A model generated the notes under the pieces. It saw only the letters and a program-made list of their open reading frames with translations, was not told the DNA's origin and ran no database searches. A program made the translations under genes and the position numbers. Shown here piece after piece: positions 10,085-21,390 of a DNA stretch of 64,000 bases. Position 1 is the first letter of the stretch. Every line of letters starts with the position of its first letter. The DNA lies in contig CM042689.1 in the NCBI GenBank assembly GCA_023614405.1, forward strand, positions 282,789,533 through 282,853,532. The letters are read 5' to 3'. This DNA is from Avena insularis. Taxonomy: Eukaryota; Streptophyta; Magnoliopsida; Poales; Poaceae.

Positions 10085-11117
10085 GCCGACCTTGTCGACC
10101 GCTGACGCTCAAGAGTAGCATCGTCCAAGCTTCATGATCCTTGTCATTAGCTTCCTCTATTGTTGGTGCGGTGACCGAACAATTTCAGGTCTGCGCTACT
10201 CTCCAACTCAAGAGAAGGTTCAACAACCCTCTAGCTCTACTTTCCTCCCACTCACTTCTTTCGAGAGAAACTCCTTCTCAAGAAAGGAACCATTCTTTAT
10301 GACAAACACTTTTCCTTCGGTTACGTGATAGAAGGTATACCCAATAGTTTCCTTAGGGTATCCTATGAAGACACATTTCTCGCTTTGGGTTCGAGCTTGT
10401 CCGCATCAACTTCTTGACGAAGCTTCATCCCCAAACTTTAAGAAACGACAACTTAGGTTTAGCACCAAACCACAGTTCATACGGTGTCGTCTCAACGGAT
10501 TTAGATGGTGCCCTATTTAAAGTGAATGCAGCGGTTTCTAATGCATAACCCCAAAATGATAACGGCAAATCAGTAAGAGACATCATTGATCGGACCATAT
10601 CTAATAGGTTTCGATTCGGCTCGTACACACCATTCTATTGTGGTGTTCCGTGGCGTGAGTTGCACGATTCACTTGCTTTAAGATGCGTGAGAAAATCATA
10701 ACTCAAATATTCACCTCCACGATCGGATCGTAGAAACTTAATCTTTCTGTTACGATGGTTCTCCACTTCATTCTAAAATTCCTTGAACTTTTCAAATGTT
10801 TCAGATTTATGTTTCATTAAATAGATATACCCATATCTACTTAAGTCATCGGTAAAAGTGAGAAAATAGTGATATCCACCACGCGTCGAAACACTCATTG
10901 GTCCGCATACATTGGTATGTATGATTTCCAACAAGTCCGTTGCTCGCTCCATCATACCGGAGAACGGGGTTTTGATCATCTTGCCCATGAGGCATGGTTC
11001 GCATGTGTCAAATGATTCAAAATCAAGAGACTCCAAAAGTCCATCGAATGGAGTTTCTTCATGCTTTACACCAATATGACCTGAGCAGCGATTGCCACAA
11101 ATAAGTAGTATTATCAC
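10085..11117 (-). pseudogene. Copia B integrase (broken)
   Basis: Pieces at 10773-11117 and 10425-10628. The first gives the end of the zinc region (CEPCLMGKMIKTPFSG) and the core start. The first catalytic Asp, expected in HTDVCGPMS, reads HTNVCGPMS (Asp to Asn). The second gives NLLDMVRSMMSLTDLPLSFWG and NRAPSKSVETTPYELWFG. Between and after them, many one- to two-base deletions relative to element A disrupt the frame (10085-10425 and 10628-10772). Either the copy is dead or this stretch carries base-call errors; the sequence alone cannot separate these. Confidence 0.85.
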
Positions 11118-11499
11118 TATCTACTTTACATCTCTTAGCCTCAATGTTATGGATGTGTGTTTCATCCCTTTCGAGATTCATAAGAAATAAACCATTCAAA
11201 GCAGGTGCATGACCATAAAAGATGTTACTCATATAAATAGAACAACCATTATTCTCCGATTTAAATGAATAACCGTCTTGCAATAAACACGATCCAGAAA
11301 TAATGTTCATGCTCAATGCAGGCACATAATAACATTTATTAAGGTTTAAAACTAATCCCGAAGGTAAAACTAAGGAGAGCGTGCCGACGGCCATCACATC
11401 AACTCTTGATCCGTTGCCAACACGCATCGTCACCTCATCCCTCGCAAGCCGCCGTCTATTCCGTAACTCCTGTTTCGAGTTACAAATATTAGCAACCAA
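11059..11499 (-). pseudogene. Copia B protease / pre-integrase region
   Basis: 146 open residues, including VTMRVGNGSRVDVMAVGTLS and LPSGLVLNLNKCYYVPALS, as seen between gag and integrase in this Copia clade, then SENNGCSIYMSNIFYGHAP from the GAG_pre-integrase domain. The protease catalytic motif would lie just upstream, around 11500-11560, where the frame is broken and no D(T/S)G is clear. It overlaps the integrase piece in another frame. Confidence 0.75.
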
Positions 11500-11559
11500 C
11501 CAAGATCAAATACCCGTGCACTACAACGAGGGCTAGTAAGGAAAACAGCAATAACATGT

Positions 11560-12400
11560 ATATCAAATATACCTTTGATGGTGCCGCCTTCTTGTCTGCT
11601 AAGTACTTGGACGATTCGCCTTCAGTGACCCTTGTCCTTGCAATAGAAGCACTCAGTGTCCGGCTTGGGTCCAGACTTGAGCTTCTTCTCAGCAGGGGCA
11701 ATGCGCTTTCCGCCGCCTTTCTTGAAGGGGTTCTTTTCACCCTTACCTTTCTTGAAGGTGGGGGGCTTGTTTACCATCAACACATGATTATCCATTTTGA
11801 TGTCCACCTCCGCAGCCTTCAGCTTTGCGAAGAGCTCGGTGATCGTATCAGTGGAACCAATATGATTATGAGTCACTACAAACTTTTGTAGCTGGGAGGG
11901 AGTGATTGCAAAACCCTGTCAATCTTGAGCTCCTCTGGAATCTTGCAGTCCAGTTGCTCAAGGCGTTGAGTGTAGCCCGACATCTTTATGGCGTGCTCAC
12001 TAACGGAACTCCCTTCCTCCATCTTGTAGTTAAAGAATTTCTCAGAGATCTCATATCTCTTAGAACAGGCCTGAGTCTAAAACATAGTTTTCAGGTCCTC
12101 AAGAATTTCAAAGGGCCCGGGATAGTATTCAAAACGGTTTTGAAGGTCCGATTCCATAGCAAACAACATGGTGCTCTTAATCACACCATAATCATATTTG
12201 CGTGACTGATAGACAGCTTTCTCATCAGCCGGCGCATCTATAGCAGGGGCGTCACCTAGCGCATTTTCAAGGACATAGTCCTTTTGACCGCCAGAGAGAA
12301 TGATTCTCAGATTGCGGAACCAGTTGGTGAAGTTAGACCCATTGTTTCTAAGCTTTTCCTTCTCAGCAAAAACGTTGAAGTTGAAGTTGGACTTAGCCAT
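11560..12400 (-). pseudogene. Copia B gag
   Basis: Starts at the ATG ending at 12400 (MAKSNFNFNVFAEKEKL), 108 residues open to 12077. A TAG replaces the Gln codon of 'TMFQTQA' seen in element D. Further pieces follow: the capsid C-terminus and, at 11622-11876, ITELFAKLKAAEVDI with a lysine-rich tail and a zinc knuckle CFYCKDKGH. That knuckle stops at TGA where family members have Trp (GHWKR). Gag would build the particle shell, and the knuckle would bind RNA. At least two nonsense changes and one frameshift are present. Confidence 0.88.
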
Positions 12401-13613
12401 TTGATCTACAATATTTGCAAGTACAAATTAGACTATGTTCATGATAACTAGTTCAACTTTTAATCAAATTACTAGATGAACTCCCACTAAATTCAACATC
12501 CCTCAAGTTGTTTAGTGAACATGATCCAAATTCACCACACCTATTCCGATCTTCATGAGAAGAGATGTGGTTTCAATGGTGGACAACGAAGTGTCGATCA
12601 TATCATTCATATGACTCATGCTTAACCTTTCGGTTCTTGTGTTCTAAGGCCATGTCTGTACATGCTAGGCTCGTTAAGTCAAACCCAAGTATTTCCGCGT
12701 GTGCAAAACTGGCTTGCACCCGTTGTATGCGAACGTAGAGTCTATAGCACCCGATCATCACGTGATGCTTGGACACGACAAACTTTCGCAACGGTGCATA
12801 CATGGGGAGAACACAGTTTTTATCTTGATCTTTAAGTGAGGAATCATCTTATAATGCTACCGTCGCGATCTAAGCATAATAAGATACATAAAAGGATAAA
12901 CATCACATGCATATAACTTTATGTGACATGGTATAGACAATCTTCGCGCAATGATCTCCATCTTGTGCGTGCCGACATGATCTCCATCACTCCACCATGA
13001 TTGCCTCCACCACGAATAGCAACTACAACTATTGCTAACTACTTAGCGATAAAGTGAAACTATTACATGGCGTATAAGAAGTTGACACACAGGTCATACA
13101 CAATGATAAAGACAACCATATGGCTCCTGCCGGTTGTGTACTCATCGACATGCAAGTCATGAAACATTACAAAACATGATTATCGCATACAATATACACA
13201 TCATATCTTGGGCCATACCATATCACAGAAAACACTCCCTGCAAAAACAAGTTAGACGCCTCTACTTTGTTGTTGCATGTTTTACGTGGCTTATGGGAGT
13301 AGCAAGCTAAGAACGATTCTTACCTACGGAAAGCCACAACGATGATATTATGGTTGCCAAACTCCGGTGTTAATCCCATGACAACTATAGTGAGAGAAAC
13401 TGGCATCCACCAGCCGCATGTGTGGAACAAGCCACACGTCAAGTGCGGAGCCGGTCTCGCGAACGACGTCGCGTAAGGTTGGCCTGGACCGCTTCAATCT
13501 CACTATCCCGCGTCATAAGAAGAACACAAACAAGAGGCTTGCAACAGAAAACATCAACGCCCGCAACAACCATGTTGCGTTCTACTCGTGAAATACATCT
13601 ACGCATAGATCTA
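12401..13613 (-). other. Untranslated leader of Copia element B
   Basis: 1.2 kb between primer site and gag, collinear with the leaders of A and D. It carries the conserved hairpin at 12651-12664, the 'ccatatggctcctg' block near 13118 and the 'gttagacgcctcta' block near 13250. The uninserted MITE target 'gctacc' is near 12857. No coding potential is recognised; the 12603-12803 frame crosses the conserved block. Confidence 0.8.
12651..12664 (-). promoter_or_regulatory. Conserved leader hairpin, copy in element B
   Basis: Minus-strand CATGTACAGACATG, identical to the copies in elements A and D, with a 5-bp stem and 4-base loop. Function unknown. Confidence 0.5.
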
Positions 13614-13625
13614 GCTCTGATACCA
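13614..13625 (-). other. Primer binding site of element B
   Basis: Minus-strand TGGTATCAGAGC (initiator methionine tRNA type), one base from the LTR that begins at 13627. Confidence 0.93.
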
Positions 13626-13626
13626 C

Positions 13627-15348
13627 TGAAGGGATTCGTAGCATAGTAAATCAAAATTTTCTACGGATGCGAACGGGAAAGCCAAGATCTAATCTAGGAG
13701 ATGCAAACAACGAGGGGGATTAGATGAGATCTTCATACCCTTGAAGATTCGCACAACGGAACGTTCGTCGGAACATGGGTGATGTAGACGTACTCGCTTC
13801 TCCTCCTCGCGATGCGATCCGATCCAACACCGCAAGTGGCGATGCCTCCGAGAGATGCACACGTGCGGAACCTCGACGTATCCTCCTTCCTCGGTCCAGC
13901 AAGTATGGTGGAGAGATGGATTGGATCTAGAACGCGACGGCGCGGTGCAAGTGGTGGAGAGTTTCTGCGGCAGGGCTTCGCCTACGCGTAGTCGGGAGGG
14001 AGAGAGAGAGGAGGGCAGCAGGGCGGCTAGGGCTTGAGGAGGAGGTGTAGGGGGTGGGTGCGCCCCCAGCCCTCTTTATATAGAGGGGTGGGCGCCAACC
14101 CTAGCCCCTCCCCCAAGCCTAGGCTGGCGGCCAAGGAGGGAAGAGTGGGGGGCAAGTTTCCCCCTCCCTTCTAGAAGCTCCCCTAGGGTTTTGCCCTAGG
14201 CTGGCCGGCTGGGCCCTATGGGGCCTTGTGCCCCTGGCCCAATGCGGCCAGGGCACTCCCTCATAGGCCCACACCCCCTCCCGGCAGGTTGGGCCACATT
14301 GGTCCCCCTCCGGAAGGTTCTAGAAGCTTCCGGTACAATACCGATTAACCCGAAACAATTCCGAACTCCAAAAATTGCATTGCCTTATATGAATCTTATT
14401 CTCCGGACCATTCCGGAACCTCTCGTGATGTCCCGGATCCCATCCAAGACTCCGAATAAAAACTCATAAACCAATTATCCAATCTATCCTAGCGTCGAGA
14501 CACGTTAAGTGTGTGACCCTTCGGGTTCGAGAACATGCAGACATGATCTTCTATCAATAATCAACAGCGGGGTCTGGAAACCCATATTGACTCCCACACA
14601 TTCATCGATGATCATATCGGATGAACCACGATGCCAGGATTCAATCAATCCCATATTTATATTCCCTTCGTCTCGCGATATTTTACTTGCCCGAGATTTG
14701 ATCGTCGGTACCGTCATACCTAGTTCAATCTCGTTCACAGCAAGTACTTTACTCGTTCCGTAATCCGATATCACTTTGTGATTAACTCCTTAAACACATG
14801 CTTGCAAGCGGTGTTGATATCGATTACCGAGTGGGCCCGAAGTATATCTCTCCGACTTGGGAGGGACAAATCCCATCTCGATACATACAACCCAACAGGT
14901 ACTTTCCGATCACCTGAGAGACACCTTTATGATCACCCTCTCATAGGATGACGTTTGATGACCTCAAAGCTTTCATCCGATACCAGGGAGTTGCATTATC
15001 TCATGGTCTAAGGAATACAATATTTGACATAGGAAAAGCTTCGCAAAGATGAACACGATGACACGATCTAATTGCTCCGCTTAGTTTGGATATGTCCACC
15101 ATATCATTCTCCCAATGATATGATCTCATTATTAATCGACAACTCATGTCTATGGTTAGGAAACCTTAACCATCATTAATCAATGAGCTAGTCCATAGAG
15201 GCATACTAGGGACACGGTGTTATTCACAAACCACACAAGTATTAAAGTTTCCGCTTAATACAATTCTAGCATGGAATATAAACTTTATAATGAACAAGAA
15301 TTATAATAATAACATCTTTATTATTGCCTCTAGGGCATAATTCCAACA
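13627..15348 (-). repeat. 5' LTR of Copia element B
   Basis: 1722 bp, TG..CA, ending directly before the right target duplication GTCGG. The regions around 14218-14469 and 14505-14774 are free of the small deletions found in the other LTR, so this copy looks closer to the family sequence. Open frames here are shadows. Confidence 0.95.
14074..14083 (-). promoter_or_regulatory. TATA box of the element B 5' LTR promoter
   Basis: Minus-strand CTATATAAAG, the likely core promoter for the full-length B transcript reading towards gag. It is conserved in the 3' LTR and, as TATATAAG, in element D. Confidence 0.65.
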
Positions 15349-15353
15349 GTCGG

Positions 15354-16757
15354 CGACTTGGAGGAGGCCTTAGGCGGCGGTGGTAGCACTTGGAGGTGGT
15401 GGCGCCAAGGAGCTAGGTTTTTTTTGGGTGTGAGGGTGGAGGCGGTTGGGAGGAGGGAGTCCTCCTCCAACTCTTCCTCCTTGGCCGACGGGTGGAGGGA
15501 GTGGTACTTCTACCCTAGGTAGGTTTCCTACTCTCCCTCCACCAAGCAAACTTCGGATTTGACTTTTCAAATTGGCGTTTGACTTTCAAATTTGGATTTG
15601 ATTTCTCTCTTCATATTGCCCAGCCAAGTGACCTAGTACATGATGCAACCATTACACATTGTCATGACACATCCATGTACCCTTCCCCCTCCGGAGTGCC
15701 AGACCTTTCAGACCATTCTAGAACATTCCCTGTGAAAACACCAGAATAATTTCCGAACTCCGAAACAGGACTTTCCTTATATGAATCTTATTCTCCGTAC
15801 CATTCCGGGTCTCCTCCTGATATCCCGTATCCCATCCGAGACTCCGAACAACATTCGGTCTCTTACTCATCATTCCATAACTACACAACAACATCAAATT
15901 CTTAAGTGTGTCTTCCTACGGTTCGTGAATTATGCGGACATGACCGAGACACTTCTCCAATCAATAACCAATAGAGGAATCTGGAAATTCATATGGATCC
16001 AAAATATTTATACGATTACTTTGCGATCGAATGAACCACTTACATACGATACCAATTTCCCTTTGTTTCACGATAGTTTACTTATCCGAGGTTTTGATCG
16101 TCGGTATCTCTACATACCTAGTTCAACCTTGTTACCGATAAGTACTATTTTCTCGTTCCCATGGTATGATCCCTTGTGAGCCAGTCACATGCTTGCAAGC
16201 TAATTGGACGACACTCTACCGAGAGGGCCCAGAGTATATCTATCTGTCATATGGATGGACAAATCCCACTCTTGATCCATGTGCCTCAACCCATACTTTC
16301 TAAACACTCAATGCCACCTTTATAGCCACCCAGTTACGGTGTGGTGTTTGATGTCACCAAAGCATCCTTTCGATGATGGTGATTAGCATGATCTCATGGT
16401 CGAAGGAATTAGGTTACTATGTATGAGAAAGCTTATAGCAATTGAACTATTAAAATGACTTGATCTTTATGCCACGCTTATCTATAGGAGTATGTCCATC
16501 ATACCATTCTCCTAACGATATGATCTCGTTGTTAATAACATCTCAATGTTTATGATCAAGAAACCACGATCATCTATTAACCAACAAGCTAGTATTATTA
16601 AAGAGGCTTTACTAGGGACTCTAATTTAGTTTACAAATCACACAAGTATTAATGTTTCCGGTTAATACTGTTATAGCATGAATGTAAACATTTATCATAA
16701 ACACAAAGATATAATAATAACCACTTTTATTATTGCCTCTAGGGCATATCTCCAACA
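15354..16757 (-). repeat. 5' LTR of element A, part 2
   Basis: Continuation of 6236-6718 after the element B insertion. Its distal 865 bp match window bases 1-867. It ends in CCAACA at 16757, so the full 5' LTR is about 1.89 kb. The frame at 15781-16179 is the same LTR-borne open stretch seen at 33-413, now longer, and is not a recognisable protein. Confidence 0.92.
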
Positions 16758-17199
16758 AAACTTGAGGCGCTGGGAGGCCGCGCGACGAGGCGGAGGTTGG
16801 GACAGAGATGAGGCGGCGTGGCCGACGAGGGAGACGAGGTGGGGCGACCCGTCCGGGACATTTACACGAGGCGACGCGCCGACGAGGAGACGAGGCGTGG
16901 GCTTACGGTGGAGGACACGAGGCGGCCCAGGTGATGGAGACGTATGGGCGGCGGTGATTTTACACAAGGTATGGCGGTGATGGAGATTTGGGCTAAGACG
17001 CATGGATGGAGACGAGACGACGGTCTGTGGGGGATTTCCGCGGGACGCTGGAGATTTTTTTCGGGGGCGGGCTCGTTGAGTTCGGTTTGAGAGGGATGAC
17101 ATGTGAGCATCAGATCTCTAGGTCGAGAGGTGTTTTCAACAAGATGGACACTGCCCAGATGCATGGACCGAGCTAACAAACAACAATTTTTCGGTTGAG
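16758..17199. other. GC-rich single-copy-looking flank of element A
   Basis: Rich in 'gacgagg' and 'ggcggtgatgg' words, without a recognised element. 16758-16762 (AAACT) is the presumed right target duplication of element A. Overlapping open frames on both strands reflect base composition only. Confidence 0.4.
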
Positions 17200-18950
17200 G
17201 TGGGAATATCTGAGGGCTGGTCCACCAAACACGCCCTTATTCAACAGTCTGCTCTCGTTCCCCGATTTGAAACCCTAGCCGCCGGCACTGGTCGGCGACG
17301 CGGTTCTCCTCGAGGAGAACAGAATGAGCGGTGCCTGCTGGTTCTCTCTCTTGTCCATGAGGAGGAGCACGAGAGGGCTAGCCCGCCCTCCTCCCCTTTT
17401 GTCCCCGTCCATGAGGAGGAGCGTGGGAGGGCTGACTCGTACTCCGCAACATCTGGTCGCCAGCGCGTCCACAACCGCGACGGCGCAGAGGCGGCCGCAC
17501 ACGAGGAGGTCGACCCTCCGTGGGTGCGTCCTCCACTGGCAGCAGCACGCCCATCCTCCATTCTCGATTCACACTCTCTCTCATACGTGATGTTTTCATC
17601 TCTTATTTTGTGTCAGTTGCTTGCTCCGCTGAGGATTTGAGGAGGAAGGCAATGGAGGTGGTGGAAGTGCCTCTCCCCATGGTGAATCTCTCCGCGAATC
17701 TAGGCCACCATGTTCCCACTCCAACCTCCTCAGCCTTGGTCCCCAGAGTTGATGAGGGCGACGTTTGCTGGCTGCCGGTGTCCCCAGTGCCTTACCCCGG
17801 GTCGATCTCCTTCGCAACACTTTCTACATGTTTTGGAGTCTCTGTTGTTCAACAGATAGAGGGCATCGTACCTTCTTGGCTGAAGAAGTCCAAAATTATA
17901 GGTGCTATGGCTTGTGATTTTGATGCATATCAAGTGTTTGTTGTTATGCATATGAGAACATATGGTTTCCGATTTCTTCGCAGCACTTGGAGGACAAGAT
18001 GTAGGCTTTGTTCCTCATTTGGCTTGGAAATTTGTGTGGCTCCGAGTTGTTTTGAGGGGGTGTTTAAATATTCAGTTGCAAGATTAATTACACATGCTCC
18101 ATCAAAGTTATCAGGAGATGTAAGGCTTCGTTTCTAATTGGGATAAGAATTTCAGCTTGACCATCAATTGATGATTTGGTGGTTAAAAGTGATTAAATAT
18201 TCAGTCAAGTCTATCTTTTTAGGACGCCACAATCATTATGTGATACTACAGGTCTGATTGCACAAACCAAAAGATTATGGATTGTTTAGATGAATCAACT
18301 ATTGAGCTACAGTTCCTCATTTCTTATGCAGGCATGAGGATGAGCCTCTAGTGGATGATATTGAGGTGCAGATTCATCACTACTGAGGGTGAAGGTGAAT
18401 AAGAGGACTACACGCCACACAGTACATCAATATATATGACAAGTATGGGCGTGCACGCATCCTTGGGTACACATGCTTTGCAGATAATGTATACTTCTAT
18501 CTGAGTAAACTTCAGAATTAATGAGTTCATTCATCGAAGTACTTTTAACATTTGGTATCTTTAGCATGAATACTCTAGCTATGGCTGAGCTTGAGGAAGA
18601 AATTGATCCTCTTGTGCTAAAGCTACACATATCTTTTGCTTTCATATAATTTTAGTCTAGGCTGCCAGATGAGGATAAGCCTTTCTTGGTGGGAACTGAT
18701 CCTCTTGAGCTTTGCAACTGCAGTTTCAAGAATTACATTTTTGGGGACTGAAAGTAGCAGGATCCCACTCATGATCTCAAGAGGATTGCTGCTACAATCA
18801 CGGGCTGGCCGTGTGCGCAATGTCGAGTAGCAATGCAAGAAGTGGTCCAGGCCCCTCGTGTTGGTGGTGGATGTGTCCATGGAAGTGCAGATATTGGGCA
18901 GAGAATCTGGCAACGACAACTTCATTGACCTCTAGGTAATCTATTCCCCT
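17200..18950 (+). pseudogene. Unrecognised gene-like region, possibly a decayed gene
   Basis: Starts with 'gaaaccctagccgcc' (17269), typical of grass 5' untranslated regions and early exons. An open frame at 17200-17640 holds a near-repeat of 'gtccatgaggaggagc' (two copies 57 bases apart). A 205-residue frame follows at 17520-18137. 'ttcttatgcag' at about 18325 looks like a splice acceptor, followed by HEDEPLVDDIEVQ and then stops. A further stretch near 18655-18750 reads LPDEDKPFLVGTDPLELCN before stops. I do not recognise the protein. It could be a decayed host gene or a fragment moved by a transposon; intact-gene status is unlikely. Confidence 0.3.
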
Positions 18951-19754
18951 GCATACATTTCGTTTTTCCCTTGATTTGGTAGAAAGCCTGCTCATCCTGA
19001 GTTCTTTGATCTTTGAGAAGCGTTTCTTGTTGGATTTCCGTCGAGGAAAAACATATGGTTCGCATTACTAGCTGCATACGGACATGAGCAGGCTTGTTTT
19101 TAGCGAGTCTGAAAGAAATATGTAGGATTAAAGAGTAGGGTTATTGTGTTATATATTGCTATCTGCGTTCAGAAGTAGTAGGGTTCTGGACTTCTGGTAA
19201 ATAGCAGTAGTGCATGTTTTTTTAGATAAAATTCATGTGTAATTAGGGAACTGCTAATCATCTGAAATTGGTCCAATTGCTGCCGTTAAATATTGGACTC
19301 CGAGATCCAGTGAGACTTAATTAGCTTAGGTTTCGAGGTAGGATTCCTTGTACTCATTAGTCATTAACATCTTCCATATAGCACGGAATATGTCCTTAAT
19401 CTATCTTTTCTTTGAAAATTTTCTTAACCAATACAGGGGACCGTCACTGATAGTAAACATTTTATTGGCGCTTGGTTTAAATAAGTCATCCATGATATGA
19501 TACCTTTTGTAATCTGCAAGACTGCAAGCTGAGCTTCTAGCATGCTTACTTAGTGTGTTCCTTATTGTCTTCTAAGTTCTAATTTATAAATTTAGAGTGT
19601 AGTGGCATTGAACATAACCAATGTACGTTTCATTAGCAAAGTAATACTTCCCATGTTCTTCACCTTGTGTCTGGGTCATGAACTAAATAACCATTTTTTT
19701 GTCTAACAAGTGTTTTCCCATTTCTTCTGAATATTCCCAAAGCTTCCAAGATAT
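18951..19754. other. Non-coding interval, nothing recognised
   Basis: Moderately AT-rich, no long open frame, no transposon ends that I can place. It may be intron or 3' sequence of the preceding gene-like region. Confidence 0.35.
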
Positions 19755-19765
19755 ATAGTTAAGTC

Positions 19766-19783
19766 CCCGTGCGTTGCAACGGG
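19766..19783 (-). other. Helitron-type terminal hairpin
   Basis: CCCGTGCGTTGCAACGGG contains the palindrome CGTTGCAACG and complementary CCCGT/ACGGG flanks. It lies about 10 bases inside the putative 3' terminus at 19755, as in grass Helitrons. Confidence 0.5.
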
Positions 19784-20178
19784 AAATAAATATCCTATTG
19801 GTTTAATACTAACCGTGCCAAAACAAGTGATTTTAGGAATCTCGTGCACATCAATTTTGAGTACATGCAAAATACTATTCCACAACGTGCTTTTTGAGCA
19901 AAGACATGCACACAATTTGGCCACATCACAAAAAAAGTCATCGTTTCCACCATATGTAAATTGCTCCAAATATCTGTGGATGCCACTGTACAACTAAGAC
20001 GAGCATAACAAAGAAATTATCATACATAATGCAAGCTACAGAACTTAGTCAAGACTACAAATGTCTGAAATATCAATATTTCAATAAAAAGGTGCACACT
20101 AACTGGAGAACATTCTCAAAGCCTTCACCTTTGGAGCGGATATACATATATATCAGCTAAGGACATCTCACAAGGTAC

Positions 20179-20350
20179 CTCAGTCTCTCTCACATACACG
20201 GTGAAATTCCGGACTGGAAGGGATGGAAAAGGAACACCTATTAGTTCATCTATTTGGCGCATGCCATCTGACAGGGTACATCTCCTCCCACACACAGCAC
20301 TGAAATTGCTCTCCCTGGAAGGGGTCATAGATAAAGTGGACATGGGCAGC
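20179..20350 (-). pseudogene. Captured exon-like block, unknown protein
   Basis: 172 bases in one open frame, MSTLSMTPSRESNFSAV through GVPFPSLPVRNFTVYVRETE. They are bounded on the minus strand by an acceptor (GAGAGATTCAG) and a donor (GAG/GTACCT). No family recognised. The same orientation as the neighbouring block at 20817-20932 suggests pieces of one gene. Confidence 0.35.
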
Positions 20351-20816
20351 CTGAATCTCTCAAAAACAGGGGTAAAAACTCAAAATATATCATGCGGGGT
20401 GATAGGACTGACATGCAATGCAAAGCGAATTTTTTTCTGCTACATAATATTCTGTAAATATTAATATTCAACTCCCTTTAAAATGTATTTTGATAAAAGC
20501 TACTCCACAGGCAGCCCAACATCGGCCAATAGGAAAGTCAAACAAATATGTGGTGCCACATCCAACTCAATATGGATGAATACAAGTCAGGCAAAACTGC
20601 TTGGATTTGGCGCGATGACCATAGCAGGCAAAATTAATTGAATGAACCAAATGTAAGAACATTCTTGCAATTCAGTTAAGTCATTTCAACACAATTCCCA
20701 TCCAACGCTCATTCAGGTTAAGGTGAATTTCTGTGGGATTGACAATGATTTACATATTTTGTTAGATTGATTGACCAGTTACGTGAGATAGCAGTCCAGT
20801 ACACAATTGTTCTTAC

Positions 20817-20932
20817 CAGCGACATGGTCAGTTTTAAAAGCTTCTAGTACTGCCTGGGTGTCCATGATCGCTCCACAAGCGCTGTTCACAATTTTCTTCA
20901 TCTTAGCGGTCTTCTCCTTGTTGAACATGCCT
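20817..20932 (-). pseudogene. Captured exon-like block, unknown protein
   Basis: 116 bases encoding about 38 residues without a stop ([20 protein letters not shown] ... [15 protein letters not shown]). The acceptor is TTTGTTTCAG and the donor GTAAGA, both close to consensus. The even codon composition and clean splice sites make chance unlikely, but I cannot name the protein. Confidence 0.45.
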
Positions 20933-21172
20933 CTGAAACAAAGAATAAAGAATCAACCAGAATCAAGAACAGAAACTTTACCGCATCTTGAATGAGTCTT
21001 CAATGGATCACTGTTAGCATGCAATAGAACAACTCCTGAAAAACAGTACAAACAAATCGGATTATTTTAATGGACAAAAAATCAAATGAACATTTCAGAG
21101 GAGGGTCCTCAGAACCACCTCTCTAGGCCCAGATCCGAAGCGCGGACGCCAATGATGGCCATGAACTCGTAA

Positions 21173-21388
21173 TTAGTTAGCAACATGTAGTATTCTGTTG
21201 TCATGAAATAATCTTTGAAGTTGCCAATTATTAGATAATATAGGAGACCCAAAAATACAGATTTGTTTGATCTGGTGATTCAATGCTGCAGAAGCATTTT
21301 CCATCATCTCCCAAGTTCGATGAATTTGAGGCATAATCTCACTTGTCTCTGCATTTGTCATTAATTCTCGTATAAAAATATTTGTCAT
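21173..21388 (-). pseudogene. Captured exon-like block, unknown protein
   Basis: Open frame of 71 residues directly after an acceptor-like TTTCCTATTTGTAG. The first 40 or so residues (MTNIFIRELMTNAETSEIMP, then HRTWEMMENASAALNHQ) look protein-like; the rest may be intron. A further short coding-like stretch, EFMAIIGVRASDLGLERW, follows at about 21170-21112. Origin unknown. Confidence 0.3.
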
Positions 21389-21390
21389 CT

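Larger units (their letters stand above)
6719..15348 (-). mobile_element. Complete Copia LTR retrotransposon B, nested in the LTR of A
   Basis: 8630 bp, bounded by TGAAGGG and CCAACA and flanked by the perfect 5-bp duplication GTCGG (6714-6718, 15349-15353). It has two near-identical LTRs of 1700 and 1722 bp, polypurine tract, primer site, gag, protease, integrase and RT-RNase H, in minus orientation. It belongs to the same family as element D, as shared LTR text shows (for example 'gggcccgaagtatatctc'). Its RT-RNase H frame is open over 545 codons, but gag and integrase are broken. It is younger than A because it sits inside A's LTR. Confidence 0.96.
1..16757 (-). mobile_element. Copia LTR retrotransposon A (Angela/BARE-like), split by element B
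   Basis: Minus-strand Ty1/Copia element. The order read on the minus strand is 5' LTR (16757-15354, then 6718-6236), primer site (6234-6223), leader, gag, protease/integrase, RT, RNase H, polypurine tract (880-868) and 3' LTR (867 to window start). Its 5' LTR is split by element B at 6719-15348, with GTCGG on both sides of B. The 5' LTR ends at 16757 in ..CCAACA and the following AAACT is the expected target duplication, but its partner lies outside the window. By eye about 30 differences separate bases 1-867 from 15893-16757, so this copy is older than B. All frames are broken. The family name is inferred from LTR ends and RT similarity. Confidence 0.93.
19755..21390 (-). mobile_element. Putative Helitron, 3' portion, carrying exon-like blocks
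   Basis: On the minus strand the 3' end reads CCGTTGCAACGCACGGGGAC then TTAACTAT. It fits the published maize Helitron 3' pattern (hairpin GC stem, short spacer, CTAG) except for one base in the spacer and a final T for G. To its right, exon-like blocks on the same strand (20179-20350, 20817-20932, about 21121-21170 and a block starting at 21388) have plausible splice sites, as expected for gene capture. No 5' end (TC..) or Rep/helicase gene was found, so the right limit is only the last exon-like block. Confidence 0.45.

Noticed and set aside
17200..17230. Harbinger/Tourist-like MITE end 'ccaccaaacacgccctta'
   Set aside because: The sequence resembles one MITE end with TTA, but no matching inverted end was found upstream.
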